DNA of 64,000 bases, taken from the NCBI GenBank assembly GCA_016946835.1, contig JACVTC010000029.1, positions 632,001 through 696,000 of the forward strand, written 5' to 3'. Numbering within the stretch: position 1 is the stretch's first letter; the number at the start of each line of letters is the position of its first letter. A program made the position numbers and the translations under genes. The DNA comes from Neocallimastix lanati (nom. inval.) (Eukaryota; Neocallimastigomycota; Neocallimastigomycetes; Neocallimastigales; Neocallimastigaceae). The notes beneath the pieces are model-generated. The model saw nothing but the letters and a program-made list of their open reading frames with translations, did no database searches and was not told where the DNA came from. Of this stretch, positions 19,800 through 30,369 are shown one piece after another.

Positions 19800-20690
19800 T
19801 AGAGGGTTATTATTGCTTGAAAAATTCTCGATCTCCTGAAGTTTCCTTGGTTTGACGTAGGGTTGTCGTTCTGGTGAGTCTTCCCTTTCTCGTTGTCCTT
19901 ATTCCCTTATAAAGGGGGAATTGTTTGTTTCTCTTTTTCCCGTTTTCTTTTCTACTGATGTCTTCTCTTTGTTTTCATACAAGAATATCCTATATTAGGT
20001 ACTATAGATTCCTAATAAAGTGGCGAATAAAGCTCGATTGTTTTGTCGACTATCTCTACTCTTTCGTCGTGATACCTTTTCTTGTCTATGTCGCACCTGA
20101 TCAATCAGGGGGTAGGGTTAGGTCTTTAAGAGAGATCATCGTAGGGTTGTCGACCTCCAATTTCATGAATTCCTTTTGTATAGAAGGTCGAACTAGGTAG
20201 TTTTAGAAATGGCTTTTGCATCTATCGATAAATGTATTTATTTCTATGGCATCTCCATGGAAGTAAAAGGGTGGTTCTGGTTGAGGAGCGATAGTACCCT
20301 TCATAATCAGGTCTCCATCTGCGTCCCTTGATTTCTTCAGCGCCAGGCTATTTTTGAGCTATTCATTAATAAAGGTAGCTACTCGCTCCTCATCATCTTC
20401 AATACTTTCCAAGCTCTCTTTTTCTACTTTGTCGAGCCTGGAATTTATCTTGGTCGGCCTTTCCAAAAGAGTTGAACCTCCTTCCAAAGAGGTCAAGTGG
20501 GAATCTACTTTGGTAGGCATGGATATTGATAGCCTCTACGGTTGAAGCCAAGCCTTCTATCATCTTCTTCAGGGAGTTGAACTGAAACGTCTGGAGGGTT
20601 GTCTCAGTCTTTTCTACCTTATTGGATTCTTCGTTTCTTTACTGCTGGAAGCTTTATATGTATCAGCCGTCTTTTTTAATTGATAATTTT
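19800..20690 (-). pseudogene. Ty3/gypsy relic B: gag
   Basis: Minus-strand pieces LQTFQFNSLKKMIEGLAS, SRLDKVEKESLESIED, RVATFINE and PPFYFHGDAIEINTF correspond to Gag of the plus-strand relic at 28140-28640 (LQASQFNSLKKIIEGLAS, SRLDRVEKQCLESIED). The last piece is the usual capsid entry of gypsy Gag proteins. Stops interrupt it repeatedly. The leader to its right (20690-20800) also matches the leader of the plus-strand relic. Confidence 0.65.
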
Positions 20691-21157
20691 TTATTATTTG
20701 ATTTTTATTTCAGCAAATTTACTTTAAAGCGTTAACAATGTCAAAAATAGAGAAAAATTAATATTTTTTAAATTTTCTTAATAACAATAAATTTAGGGAA
20801 TTAAAAATTAATTTTTATTTATTTTTTATTAAAATAAATTTTTATTTTAAATAACTTAAATATTAATGCGATTTTAAAAATTGGGAAAAATAAAATAAAA
20901 ATAATTATAAGTTTCTTATTGTAATGTGGAGTGGTACTTTTATTATAATATGCTGGTCCACTTATAAAACAATAGGAAACACTGGAAATTTATAATAAGC
21001 TAAAAATTTTTTTTAAAAATTTTGTTTTATCAATTTATTAAAATAAAATTTATTAAAGTATTATTTATTTATTAATTAATTTTGTAATGTATCAAATTAT
21101 TATTAATTGATTAATTAATAAAAGCACGAATTTTAAAAATATTTCTTTTGTGAAAAT
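20691..21157. other. Gypsy leader and AT-rich non-coding sequence
   Basis: 20690-20800, on the minus strand, resembles 27940-28065 (both contain a GTTAAC..CTTTAAA..AAATTT stretch before gag). The remainder shows nothing I can assign. Confidence 0.35.
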
Positions 21158-21333
21158 TTTACTCATATTTATAGTTTTTACGGAAAAATAGTTTGTATGA
21201 TTTTCAAAAATTTTAGAATCTCAGAAAGAATTAACTAGAACAATGAAAATAAAGTATTCAAAAAGTAGGTTTAAGTGTGAATCGAACTCTAGTAGTTCGA
21301 TTCATGACTATAGCTTTAACAACTATACCTGTA
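21158..21333 (-). repeat. Dispersed repeat, copy 2, with tRNA-like boxes
   Basis: Uninterrupted copy of the repeat at 15998-16288. On the minus strand it has GGTATAGTTGTTAAAGC and a perfect B-box core GTTCGATTC about 30 nt downstream. GAATCGAACT and AGTTCGATTC form a perfect 10-bp hairpin (21279-21303). Confidence 0.5.
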
Positions 21334-21428
21334 AAAGGTAAGTTTATTATTAACTAAAATAACGAATAATAACTAATTTTAAAGGCCAAGATAATTTAAC
21401 ACCTCTCTATTCGAGTTGTTACAATAAT

Positions 21429-21634
21429 TGTTAAAAATATAAATATAAAATTTTATAATTATATTAATTTAAGAAGAAATAATATATATTTTAATATATT
21501 CATGTAAATTATGTGACCAATAATAGTATAAAGTCAAGTATTATGTTAACTATAAATAACATAAAAATGTACATTATTATTTTGAACATGATTCTAATAT
21601 TTTTAATATAATAAAGATATTTTTATTTCTAAAA
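21429..21634 (+). repeat. 5' LTR of element 4 (206 bp)
   Basis: Same length as 26160-26365 with only a few differences. It begins TGTTAAAAAT and ends TCTAAAA, like the element 1 LTRs, although the middle is different. Confidence 0.88.
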
Positions 21635-21668
21635 GATTAAGAGTCTCAGCCTACAACTGAGCTCAACT
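21635..21668 (+). promoter_or_regulatory. Half-tRNA-Lys primer-binding site of element 4
   Basis: 'gattaagagtctca' (21635-21648) is identical to the element 1 site. It is followed by 'gcctacaactgagct', the complement of AGCTCAGTTGTAGGC, which looks like a tRNA D arm. Two LTR families therefore share the anticodon-arm complement but differ beyond it. Confidence 0.6.
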
Positions 21669-21973
21669 AAAAGTTAAGTTATAATTTATATAATTAATAT
21701 ATATAAATACATTCATTTTATAAATAAATTGAACTAATACTTTCTTATTTTTAATATTCAACATCATTTTTATTTTTATATTAATTAATAAAATTATATA
21801 ACTTCGAGAAAAGAAATAATATAATTAATTATAATCTTTATAATTAATTTTGTCATTTTCATAACAACAGAATTAAAATATATTATCAGAAATATTCTAA
21901 AATAAATATATGAAGGATTTATATGATTTAATAATATTATAATTTATTGTAAATAATATATATATGTTATACT

Positions 21974-22071
21974 CAGTCAAATTATAACTTGAACTGAAAA
22001 ATAATATAGTCAGTCAAATTATTAAATGAACTGAAAAATTATATAGTCAGTCAAATAATTAATTTGAACTG
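21974..22071 (+). repeat. Three tandem stem-loop repeats in element 4 leader
   Basis: Three copies with exact 37-bp period (CAGT at 21974, 22011, 22048), each opening CAGTCAAAT and closing with GAACTG. Position matches the element 1 array, but unit length and sequence differ. Confidence 0.7.
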
Positions 22072-22177
22072 AAAATACTATTTTTAATTATTAACAATCA
22101 AAATATATATATTTACATCTTACAGTAAATTAAAACTATCACACAAAAAAAAAAAAAAAAAAAAAATTTTAAAAGAA

Positions 22178-22340
22178 TTACATGAACCAAATAATTATTA
22201 AGATATCTTTAGTTTAAATGATAAAAGCGAATGGTTAAAATCAGTCGATAATGAACTCAACAATATGATAAATTTGAGAGTATATGAAACAATTGATAAA
22301 AAAATCCCTAAGAACGTAAACTTAATATCATCATGATTAA
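22178..22340 (+). pseudogene. Copia reverse-transcriptase N-terminal fragment
   Basis: Reads EPNNY, stop, DIFSLNDKSEWLKSVDNELN, INLRVYETIDKKIPKNVNLI, ending at the RW entry. Compare element 1 EPENYKDIQ and IKNLNVFNTIKYIPKNANVI. It is bounded by poly-A tracts on both sides (22145-22166, 22345-22371). Confidence 0.65.
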
Positions 22341-22379
22341 AAATAAAAAAAAAAAAAAAAAAAAAAAAAAATTTATAGT

Positions 22380-22640
22380 CAACTGATTATATTAGAGTAA
22401 AAATTAATAAATTAAAGAATTTTATTAAATCAAAATTATTAATAAATTAAATAATATCAATACTTTATTAAATAAAGTTTCGTATTATAACACATAATGT
22501 AATAAAAATTACAATTTTATAAAGTTAAATATAAATAAAAATTCAAATGAGAATTTTAAATATAATTAATTATATTAATTAATAAATCAAGAGCCAACAG
22601 AATTAAACATTATCAAACTTTAATATATAATATTTGTCTT
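22380..22640 (+). repeat. Copia leader-like block
   Basis: Resembles the leader of element 1 around 2440-2850: a 'gtcaactgat' piece, then 'aatcaaaatta.taataaattaaataatat', 'tttattaaa.aaagttt.gtatta' and 'aaaatgagaattttaa' in the same order. It lies downstream of a reverse transcriptase fragment, so the order is scrambled. Confidence 0.5.
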
Positions 22641-24269
22641 ACCAATTAAAATCAAGAGTATATTTTTTTCAATTCAATTTATCAATACAAATAATATTAA
22701 TAAAAGTTTTATAATAAAATAAAACAAATAAAATTTGATCTATTAATTGTATAATTGATTATATTACTAACCTTTAATTAATAATATCTATTTAAATTCT
22801 TTAACAAAACAAATCAAATGTATCAAATGCATGTTAAAGATTTAAAAAAAAAAAAAAAAAAAGAACTTTAATGAAATATTTACTTGTTAATAATTGATAT
22901 TTAGAATTTACAATATTCTTTGAAAGTATCATTATGAAAATTTATTTAATAAATTATATTTTTAAGTTTTAATCTTTAAAGCTATAAGAAATTATTTATA
23001 ATTAAGAATTCAATGATGTTTATTTTTCAACGTGATGTAATTTCGATATTCAAAATAAGTTTTATTTGATAAATTGAAGTGTTAAATTTAATTTTTAGAA
23101 TTAAGTTCTATTTGTTTATTAATTATTTGAAAAATAATAAAATTAAAAAGAATTATTACAGAATAAATATAAAATCACATTAAAAACAATGAAAAGAATT
23201 TAGAAATTTTAAATAAAATAGAAACATGTAAATACATAAAATTCTTAAAAGATCCTAAATAATGGAAATAAATGTTTTGAAATAACCTGATCCGGGGAAG
23301 ATGGTTTTGACGAAAGAATATTGAAATTGTGGATATTAAGAAGCTCTCTTTTGAAACCAAAGATATTCTATACGAATACCAATAAGAAATGTCACTTTTT
23401 GGAAACAAAAATTTGGTTTATTCAATTTACAACAAAAAATATTTATTTATTAATTATATTTTTAATTATAATGCAGCCACAAAAAGATTTGTAGTTAATA
23501 TTTATTTATCCATTATCCATCATTAATAGATAAGAAACTTTTTGAATGTCACAACCCTCGACAGCTGTTATTGAAAATGAAATTAAAAGTAGTCAATAAA
23601 ATGTTCTTATTTGAAAATAAAGTTTTATATTTAAATTGTTGTTATTGTAATTGAGATGGTTAATATTAAGGAAATATCTTTTAAAAACGAAAAGTTGGAT
23701 TAATTTCAACTGTTACAAATTTATTTTATAATTTAAAATTCAACATTTTAAAATATTTAAAATATTTTTATCCATTTTATTTAAGTTTATGCCAAAATAA
23801 ATTAATACATCTACTAAAGGGCCCCAGGAATTAGCACATATATTTTTTGTAGTTAAAGAAATTTAAAGTCTTATTTTCTTAAAGTAAATGATAACTATAA
23901 AAAGTACAATAAATTACAATAAGTATTCTACTGATGGGTAAATTTTAATTTTAAAAAAAAAAAATAATAATAATATATTTGTTGTATTGTAGATTATAAA
24001 TTATAATTAGAAGGACGGTATTTTTTTTTTATTATAATAATCACCAAATGAAAAATAATTAAAAATTAATCTATGAAAAATATTAAATGAGAAAATAGAA
24101 GAAAGAGAGAATCCTCCATAGTTTATTTAACATAAAACTTTTTTGAATGAAACCTCCTTGGTTTCTATTGTTTATGCTGTCAATTCGATACAAAACAATA
24201 ATTCATACATTTTAAAGAATAACTACCCTAGTGTTTTTATTTCTAAAAAAAATAGCTATATTATTTATT
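22641..24269. other. AT-rich, largely unassigned interior of element 4
   Basis: No intact gene. A broken frame at 23180-23430 reads NKIETCKYIKFLKD, IVDIKKLSFETKDILYEYQ on the plus strand and may be a further gene relic of unknown identity. A poly-A tract lies at 22844-22862. Confidence 0.2.
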
Positions 24270-24888
24270 AAAGATTGCTAGTGACAATCAAGAATTTTTT
24301 AAATAGATCCTATATTGAAACTAATAGTTCAAAGGCTGGCTTTCATGTAAAAGAAGTTCTACAATTAAGAATACAAATAATCATGTTAAAATTTCTTTCA
24401 TTGATAATGTATCAAATAAGAAATGGAAAGTTAGATAATACTATTCTTAATGATTCTAAGAGTATGTATTTTCTTTAAAACTTGATCATAAAGTTAATTA
24501 TAATGATAATCAATTCAGTGAAATTCGTTCAATTTAAAGGTTAAAAAGTAATCCATTCAGTTGGTTACAAGTTGAAGACGATGTTGGTCGTTATTTACCA
24601 ACCTCTGAACAACAAAAGAATTGTCAAGTTTTAGCTCCAAAAAAAAAACATGCAAAATACAAACAGGTGAAGTTATTCATAAAGATGATTGGACAATTGA
24701 TGCATTAAAACATTATATTCATGATTTAACTACTAAAAATGGTTTAGGTTGTTAGTTTGTGAATCCATCAGTGGAATGAAAAAATGGAGGTGCTTATAAT
24801 TATGATCTTGCTTGTCATCAAGGTGAAAATGATTCCTTAGTAATAATATGCATGGCTGGTTCCTATTATGGCGGAAGAGATGAATATC

Positions 24889-24925
<37 letters not shown>

Positions 24926-25450
24926 GGTCAAAAGTTTATATACCATATTTAATTTATTTGAATAAGGCGAAGACTCCTTAAGCTTTATAGTAAGATGCTA
25001 AATCAGTAGTCAAAGTTGAAAAAGATAAATGATAATATTCATTTGTTTGTCAACCAGGATATGTTAAATAACGTGGAAATGTTACATCGTTGTTATTTTT
25101 TTTGGACTCATAGTATTTTTAGGTATTAGTCCAAATTTCTCTATTAACAATTTTAATCCAAGTACACATCAATTACGTGTTTTGGTTGCAGCTAATTATT
25201 CTACCTTACTTTCAGTCTCTATCAATGGAGGAAAGAACTCAGCTGAAGTTGCCAATTTTAAAGATGATGCCTGTGTTCACTGTAATGGTATTCGAGGATT
25301 CTACAGTGAATTAGAATTCAAAATTAGACCTAATGATTTAAGAATTGAAGAAAATAAGATTACTCTACGTGCCAGTAAAACAGAATAATATACTAATAAT
25401 TACCAATTCGATAGTATTTTGTATGATCATATACGTCTTAAAACTCCTGG
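24270..25450 (+). pseudogene. Relic of PL4 rhamnogalacturonan lyase
   Basis: Pieces in order over three frames: LKLDHKVNYNDNQFSEI, WLQVEDDVGRYLPTSEQ, DDWTIDALKHYIHDL, FVNPSVE, KNGGAYNYDLACHQGEN and GSYYGGRDEY. An A-tract (24890-24922) follows, then IPYLIYLNKAKTP, KRGNVT-like sequence, and an open 68-codon end (25182-25388) with GIRGFYSELEFKIRPNDLRI. This matches the catalytic, fibronectin-like and carbohydrate-binding parts of family PL4, which cleaves rhamnogalacturonan I of pectin. TGG-to-TAG/TGA changes (before FVNPS and KNGG), TAA codons and frameshifts make it non-functional. The assignment rests on remembered motifs. Confidence 0.65.
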
Positions 25451-26159
25451 ACTTTTAATTATCTAATATCTATTCAAATAAATTAGTAAATAAATATTTT
25501 TATTTAAAAATTAATAATATCAATTATATATATTGATGATAAAAAAAAAAAATTATTAATATTTTATATATAATAACAAAAATAAATGAACAATAAAAAA
25601 AAAAAAAAAAAGTTAAAAGCTCAAAAACATTTCCTTTCAACGGAAATTAGAGATGTAGAAGATATACAATAAAAATATGATGATATTGAAGTAGTATTAT
25701 TAATGAAATCTTAAAATCTTCTGAAGTTAACTTAGATATCAAACCAAATCTACCCCTTAATGAAATAGATTTTAGAGATAGTCATGGTAATTATTCTATA
25801 AGTATTGATAGTATATAAATACTTCAAAAAATATGGATAAAATAATAAATAAGGAAAATAATTAAAATAATCAATAATTAGATGATGAAAATGATGATAA
25901 AATTAATAATGATAATGAAACATATTAAAAGAGACAAAAGAGATTATGTTGTAAATAATAAAATAATGGGAATATTAATACATAATATTAATATAAAAAA
26001 TTTAAATATAATATAATATCATTCATACTCTTAAAATATTATAAATTTATAATTTTTTGTTTAATCATATTAAAACAAAAGTATTATTTTATATTTTAAT
26101 ACAAACACTATATTTCTATTCAACACTAACTTTTATCCAAAGTTAAATTTAAGGAGGAA
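25451..26159 (+). other. 3' interior of element 4: coding relic, 3' UTR, purine tract
   Basis: Broken frames at 25620-25830 (LSTEIRDVEDIQ, KYDDIEVVLLM, DIKPNLPLNEIDFRDSHGNY) are an unrecognised relic downstream of an A-tract (25595-25611). From about 26060 the sequence resembles the region before the LTR at 1112. The purine tract AAGGAGGAA ends at 26159. Confidence 0.4.
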
Positions 26160-26365
26160 TGTTAAAAATATAAATATAAAATTTTATAATTATATTAATT
26201 TAAGTAGAAATAATATATATTTTAATATATTCATGTAAATTATGTAACCAATAATAGTATAAAGTCATGCATTATGTTAACTATAAATAACATAAAAATA
26301 TACATTATTATTTTGAACATGATTCTAATATTTTTAATATAATAAAGATATTTTTATTTCTAAAA
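26160..26365 (+). repeat. 3' LTR of element 4 (206 bp)
   Basis: Partner of 21429-21634, followed directly by the ATAAT target duplication. Confidence 0.88.
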
Positions 26366-26370
26366 ATAAT

Positions 26371-28060
26371 AAACACTAAAATTAATTATAATTGTAATTA
26401 TTTATCTTTAATACTCTAGAATATAGCGCAGCACTTTATAACTCTATCTGTTATTAGTTACTGGGCTTATACAGGGTAAATTTATTTATTTAATAATTAA
26501 ATTTTTATTTATTAATATTAATATTTATTTTAACAATTTACGTTAATAGTAACGCTAGTGCGTTACAGTTACAAGTTCAGTTATTTTTATACATGTTAAT
26601 AATTTTATGATTGGTAAATAATTTAATTTAACTTAATTTACTAATCAACTAAATAAAAATATATTTAACTAAATATTTAACTATATAATTAACTATAAAA
26701 ATAAACTATAAAATAATAAAATTTAATGTACGAAATTTAAGAAAAGATTTTATTTGATTAGCCGAAATTGCCAACTATTTTAAGATACGTTACGTAACCA
26801 AAGAATTATCATTGGATAGGCTTGAAGTTAGCATGTATCTATTACATTAAAATTCACATTTGAATTTTTATTTATATTTGACTTTATTAATTTATTACTA
26901 TTTTAATTACATTTAGTAATATAATATGTAACTTTATTTAATACCGGGGTGACACTAAATACCTTGTATTTCCTATTAAATACTCTTAATAATAATATAA
27001 TAAAAATTATTAATAAATCTTATTATTAAATCTTTTTATTAAAATCTTTTATTATTTAGTTGTAAAGAATTAATCAAAAATATTTAATTATATTAATAAT
27101 TAATTCTTTCTACAATTAATAATAAAAAATATTATTAATTGAGATAAAAAAGAAAAATAAAATAAAATTGAAAACAAAATTTTTTATTAAAACTTTTCGA
27201 GTTTATTATAAGATTATAATAAACAACACCAAAAGTCAAATGTAATTTTAGTAATTATTTTATTATAAAAATTTTTATTAAAATTTTTTTTTTAAATTAT
27301 TTGTATTAATTATTATAATTTCTTATAATAATAACTCTTGATTATTTTTAGAAGAATCAAGAGTCCTATTTATATTAATTTTATTTCTAATCTTGGAAAA
27401 TTATTTCCATCTAGAAAAAGATTAGAAGAAAAAACTAGATAGATTTCGATTGGTGTTTAGATACATCAATCTTTAGTTAATAAGAAAACCCGATTAAGGG
27501 AGAAAACTTATTAACTAATTATATATTAATTTTATTAATATTTAATCACAAGTATAATTAAATAATTAATTCTTTTAATTTTCTTAATTAAAAGTCCAAG
27601 AAATAATATAATTTAATTATTTCTTGATTAAATAAAATTATCATTTTAATATAATTTAATTTTTCTTAGTTAAATAGAATTTATCATTATTTTAATACAA
27701 TAATACATTATTATATGTATTGAACTTTTAAATTTAATTTTAATTTTAATAACTTCTAAATTTAGTAAAATGGTATTAATAGATAGAAGTGAAAAAATTG
27801 TTAAGCGTTAGCGTTATCAATTTTTACAAAAACATATAATTGTTTAATTGTTTCTCCTGATTTTTAAAATCGTAGTTTATTTTTATCATTGTTAACAAAA
27901 TTTAATAAAAAATAAATGTAATCTTTTTTTAATTTCCTAAATTTATTCTTTAATAAATTAATTAAAAGTAAAATTATAAGTAGTAATTTTTATTAATTTT
28001 AAAATTGTTAACACTTTAAATTAAATTTACCGAATTAAAAAATCAAATTATATATATTAT
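26371..28060. other. AT-rich non-coding region with strong inverted repeats
   Basis: No open frame of note. Inverted repeats include ACTCTTGATT/AATCAAGAGT (27334-27364, 11-nt loop) and TTGTAAAGAATTAAT with its near-complement (27057-27115). The right end (27940-28060) is the leader of the following gypsy relic. An LTR of that relic may lie here, but I could not define its edges. Confidence 0.35.
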
Positions 28061-28640
28061 TAATTAAAAGATGTCCAACACGCCCAAGTAGTAAGGAAAC
28101 AAAAAACGTTGAAGAAACTAAGTAAAGAAAACTGAAACAATCCTCCAGGCGTCTCAGTTTAACTCATTGAAGAAGATAATAGAGGGCTTAGCTTCAACCG
28201 TGGAGCCTATAAAAAGCCATACGACCAAGGTAGACTCGCACTTGATCTTCCTGGAGGAGATGTTCAATTCCTTTGGGAAGGCTGTTCAAGACAAGTTCCA
28301 GGAAGATACTTCCAGGCTCGACAGGGTAGAAAAACAATGCCTGGAAAGTATCGAAGACGCAAAGGAACGAGTAGCTACATTTATCAAGAAGGAAACCCAA
28401 GAAAGACATCCAGACATAGCGAAGTTTTTCGAAGAAATAAGGGCCGATTTTCAATTGGAAGAAGATAAGGAGCTAAAGAAATTTAAACTCCTAAAGCTAA
28501 AACATGAATGGGGAAAGGTCTATGATTATTTAGCGGAATTCAACCGACTCACTAGTACGACTGGCTGTACTGAAGAACAAAGGAAAGGTATATTAAATGA
28601 CCATGTTGGACCATCAGTAATTTATGAAATTAGAATCTAA
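28061..28640 (+). pseudogene. Ty3/gypsy relic C: gag
   Basis: A long open stretch (28167-28640) has coiled, charged sequence: LKKIIEGLAS, SRLDRVEKQCLESIED, RVATFIKKETQER. It ends in the Gag capsid segment KLKHEWGKVYDYLAEFNRL. No ATG begins it (it opens at TTG) and upstream stops interrupt the frame, so it is a relic. It is the plus-strand relative of the relic at 19800-20690. GC content is visibly higher than in the surrounding DNA, as in relic B. Confidence 0.7.
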
Positions 28641-29345
28641 AAACCTTACGAAGATCTCCCTAAAGTACCTGACTCGCTGCCTGATTCGTCGTGACATTGA
28701 CCAGAAAAGGTACTATTATGAAAAATTGGAAAAAAATATAGCCGCCAAGATAACCAAGACTTAGTTGCCGCCTTGTTGGGAATTTACAGCATCCAATATC
28801 GAATTTTTGTAAAAGAAAAGGAAAGAGAACAAAACGCTAAAAAGGAAAACGGAAAGAAAAATCATAAATAATTCCTTACAAGACTCCCAGAGAAAAGGAA
28901 CAAAAGTTCACCAGAATGACAACCCTACGTCGAACAAAGGAAATTTCAGAAGATCAAGTAGAATTTTTTCAAGCAGTAATTTAATAAGTACCAGAAAATT
29001 TTGTTGTTCTCAGTGAAACCATCAACAACCCTACGGATACAACAAGATATAAAGACGTCTTTATATGTTTTGATCCATTCTATTGTATAAACATTATCCC
29101 TCTAAGACTAGCTAAAGAACTAAAAATAATACAAAAGAAAAGTTTACGTCAGTCGATGTAAATGGAAATGAGCCAACCCTAAATACCATGACCGACAATA
29201 AAAGTATTAACATCCCTCTTGTGGTTAAGGCTTTCACAACAAAACAGCTAAACCATTCACATTTATTACTTAATTTAATATAACATTTTGAATACACGAT
29301 ACTCTTAGGACTAAACTTTTTAGAGAAACACAAGATCTATAATAG
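28641..29345 (+). pseudogene. Ty3/gypsy relic C: gag end and retropepsin
   Basis: Fragments FICFDPFYCINIIPLRLAKEL (split here for length: FICFDPFY then CINIIPLRLAKEL), INIPLVVKAFTTKQL and YTILLGLNFLEKHKIYN correspond to a retroviral-type aspartic protease. The DTG-like site reads DPF, and stops occur, so it is inactive. Confidence 0.55.
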
Positions 29346-30110
29346 TTATGATAACCAGGAGAAAGAACCACAAAGATAGTCTGTCAGGGAAGAGACAACC
29401 TGGACTACCCTACGGAAGATAAAGTATTCTTAAAAACCGTTGTTACTAGCGAAGGTACAAATTTTAAAGAATAACCTTAAAAGGCTTACAAGAACTTCTA
29501 ATTAAACTAACAAAAAATGATTCTGTTGTAACCAGATACACGCATCCCTCCGGAAATCGGATAGGAGAAAATTCTGCCTCTGTAGATTACTCCAAACCAG
29601 GAACACCAAGACTACCCTACGGAAATCCAATATGAGAAAGCTTAACAAATAAAGATTATCCTCTACCAGAAATATCTGGCTTACACTCGTAAAAACTTAT
29701 GGGAAAACTTTGGCCAGTGAAAAAATACCTGGGCCAGAAGTGGCACGACGACCCTACGAAAAATCCTAGGCACCGCTTAAGCCAGGGATATTATTCCCAT
29801 ACCACAACGGGCAAGACAACCCTACAGGAAAAATTCGAGATATCGCTGAGTTCTAAATTCTGTTACAATAATTCAATCCAAGCTACTTTCCTAGCTTTAT
29901 ACATTTAGCAGATGTATGCCAAACCTCAAATCGCTTACCTAGTAAATTCACTAAGTGCAGCTCCTCACATTGATAGCTTTTCCCGCAATCTGGATAACCT
30001 AAAACATATACTGACTATCCAAAAGGAAAACTACTTAAACACTAAGGATAAAAAGCTCGCCAACCCTCCGGTTTAGTACCAGCTTTTCGACCCAGTTTGG
30101 TTAAATATTA
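29346..30110 (+). pseudogene. Ty3/gypsy relic C: protease-RT linker joined to integrase piece
   Basis: 29346-29890 resembles the equivalent linker of relic B (19000-19300). A piece with QKENYLNTKDKKLANPPV and FDPVWL (29990-30105), the lead-in to the integrase C-terminal module, follows. Reverse transcriptase, RNase H and the integrase core are deleted. Sequence then turns into AAT-rich DNA. Confidence 0.55.
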
Positions 30111-30369
30111 TCAACAACAATATCAATAACATTATTAATAATAATTCTTTTATTTGTTATTAAAAAAAATAATAATTATAATGATAAAATTATTAATTAT
30201 AGAGACGTATTTGAATATTTATTTAAACTGTATAAATTTAATAAGCTTTATAAATTAAACTTTTGAATGACAGAATTCTGATTATTTCATTTGGCTATTC
30301 CTCATTTCTTAATTATTTATTATAAAATAATATTTATATTATATTATTTAATCAGTTAAACAATCAAAA

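Larger units (their letters stand above)
21429..26365 (+). mobile_element. LTR-bounded composite copia unit (element 4) with TSD
   Basis: 206-bp LTRs (21429-21634, 26160-26365) flank 4.5 kb and are themselves flanked by the exact 5-bp duplication ATAAT (21424-21428, 26366-26370). A half-tRNA primer site, leader stem-loops and a terminal purine tract are in place, so the unit was inserted by integrase. The interior has no usable gag-pol: only a short reverse transcriptase piece, a second leader-like block and a dead PL4 lyase, with poly-A tracts between or inside them. It is non-autonomous. Confidence 0.8.

Noticed and set aside
21158-21333. A functional tRNA gene
   Set aside because: A- and B-box-like sequences are present, but acceptor and T stems do not pair, so no cloverleaf forms.
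24270-25450. A ciliate-like code (TAA/TAG as Gln) to explain stops in relics
   Set aside because: Intact frames in the window end at TAA or TAG in expected places, and the lyase relic also has frameshifts and TGA codons.
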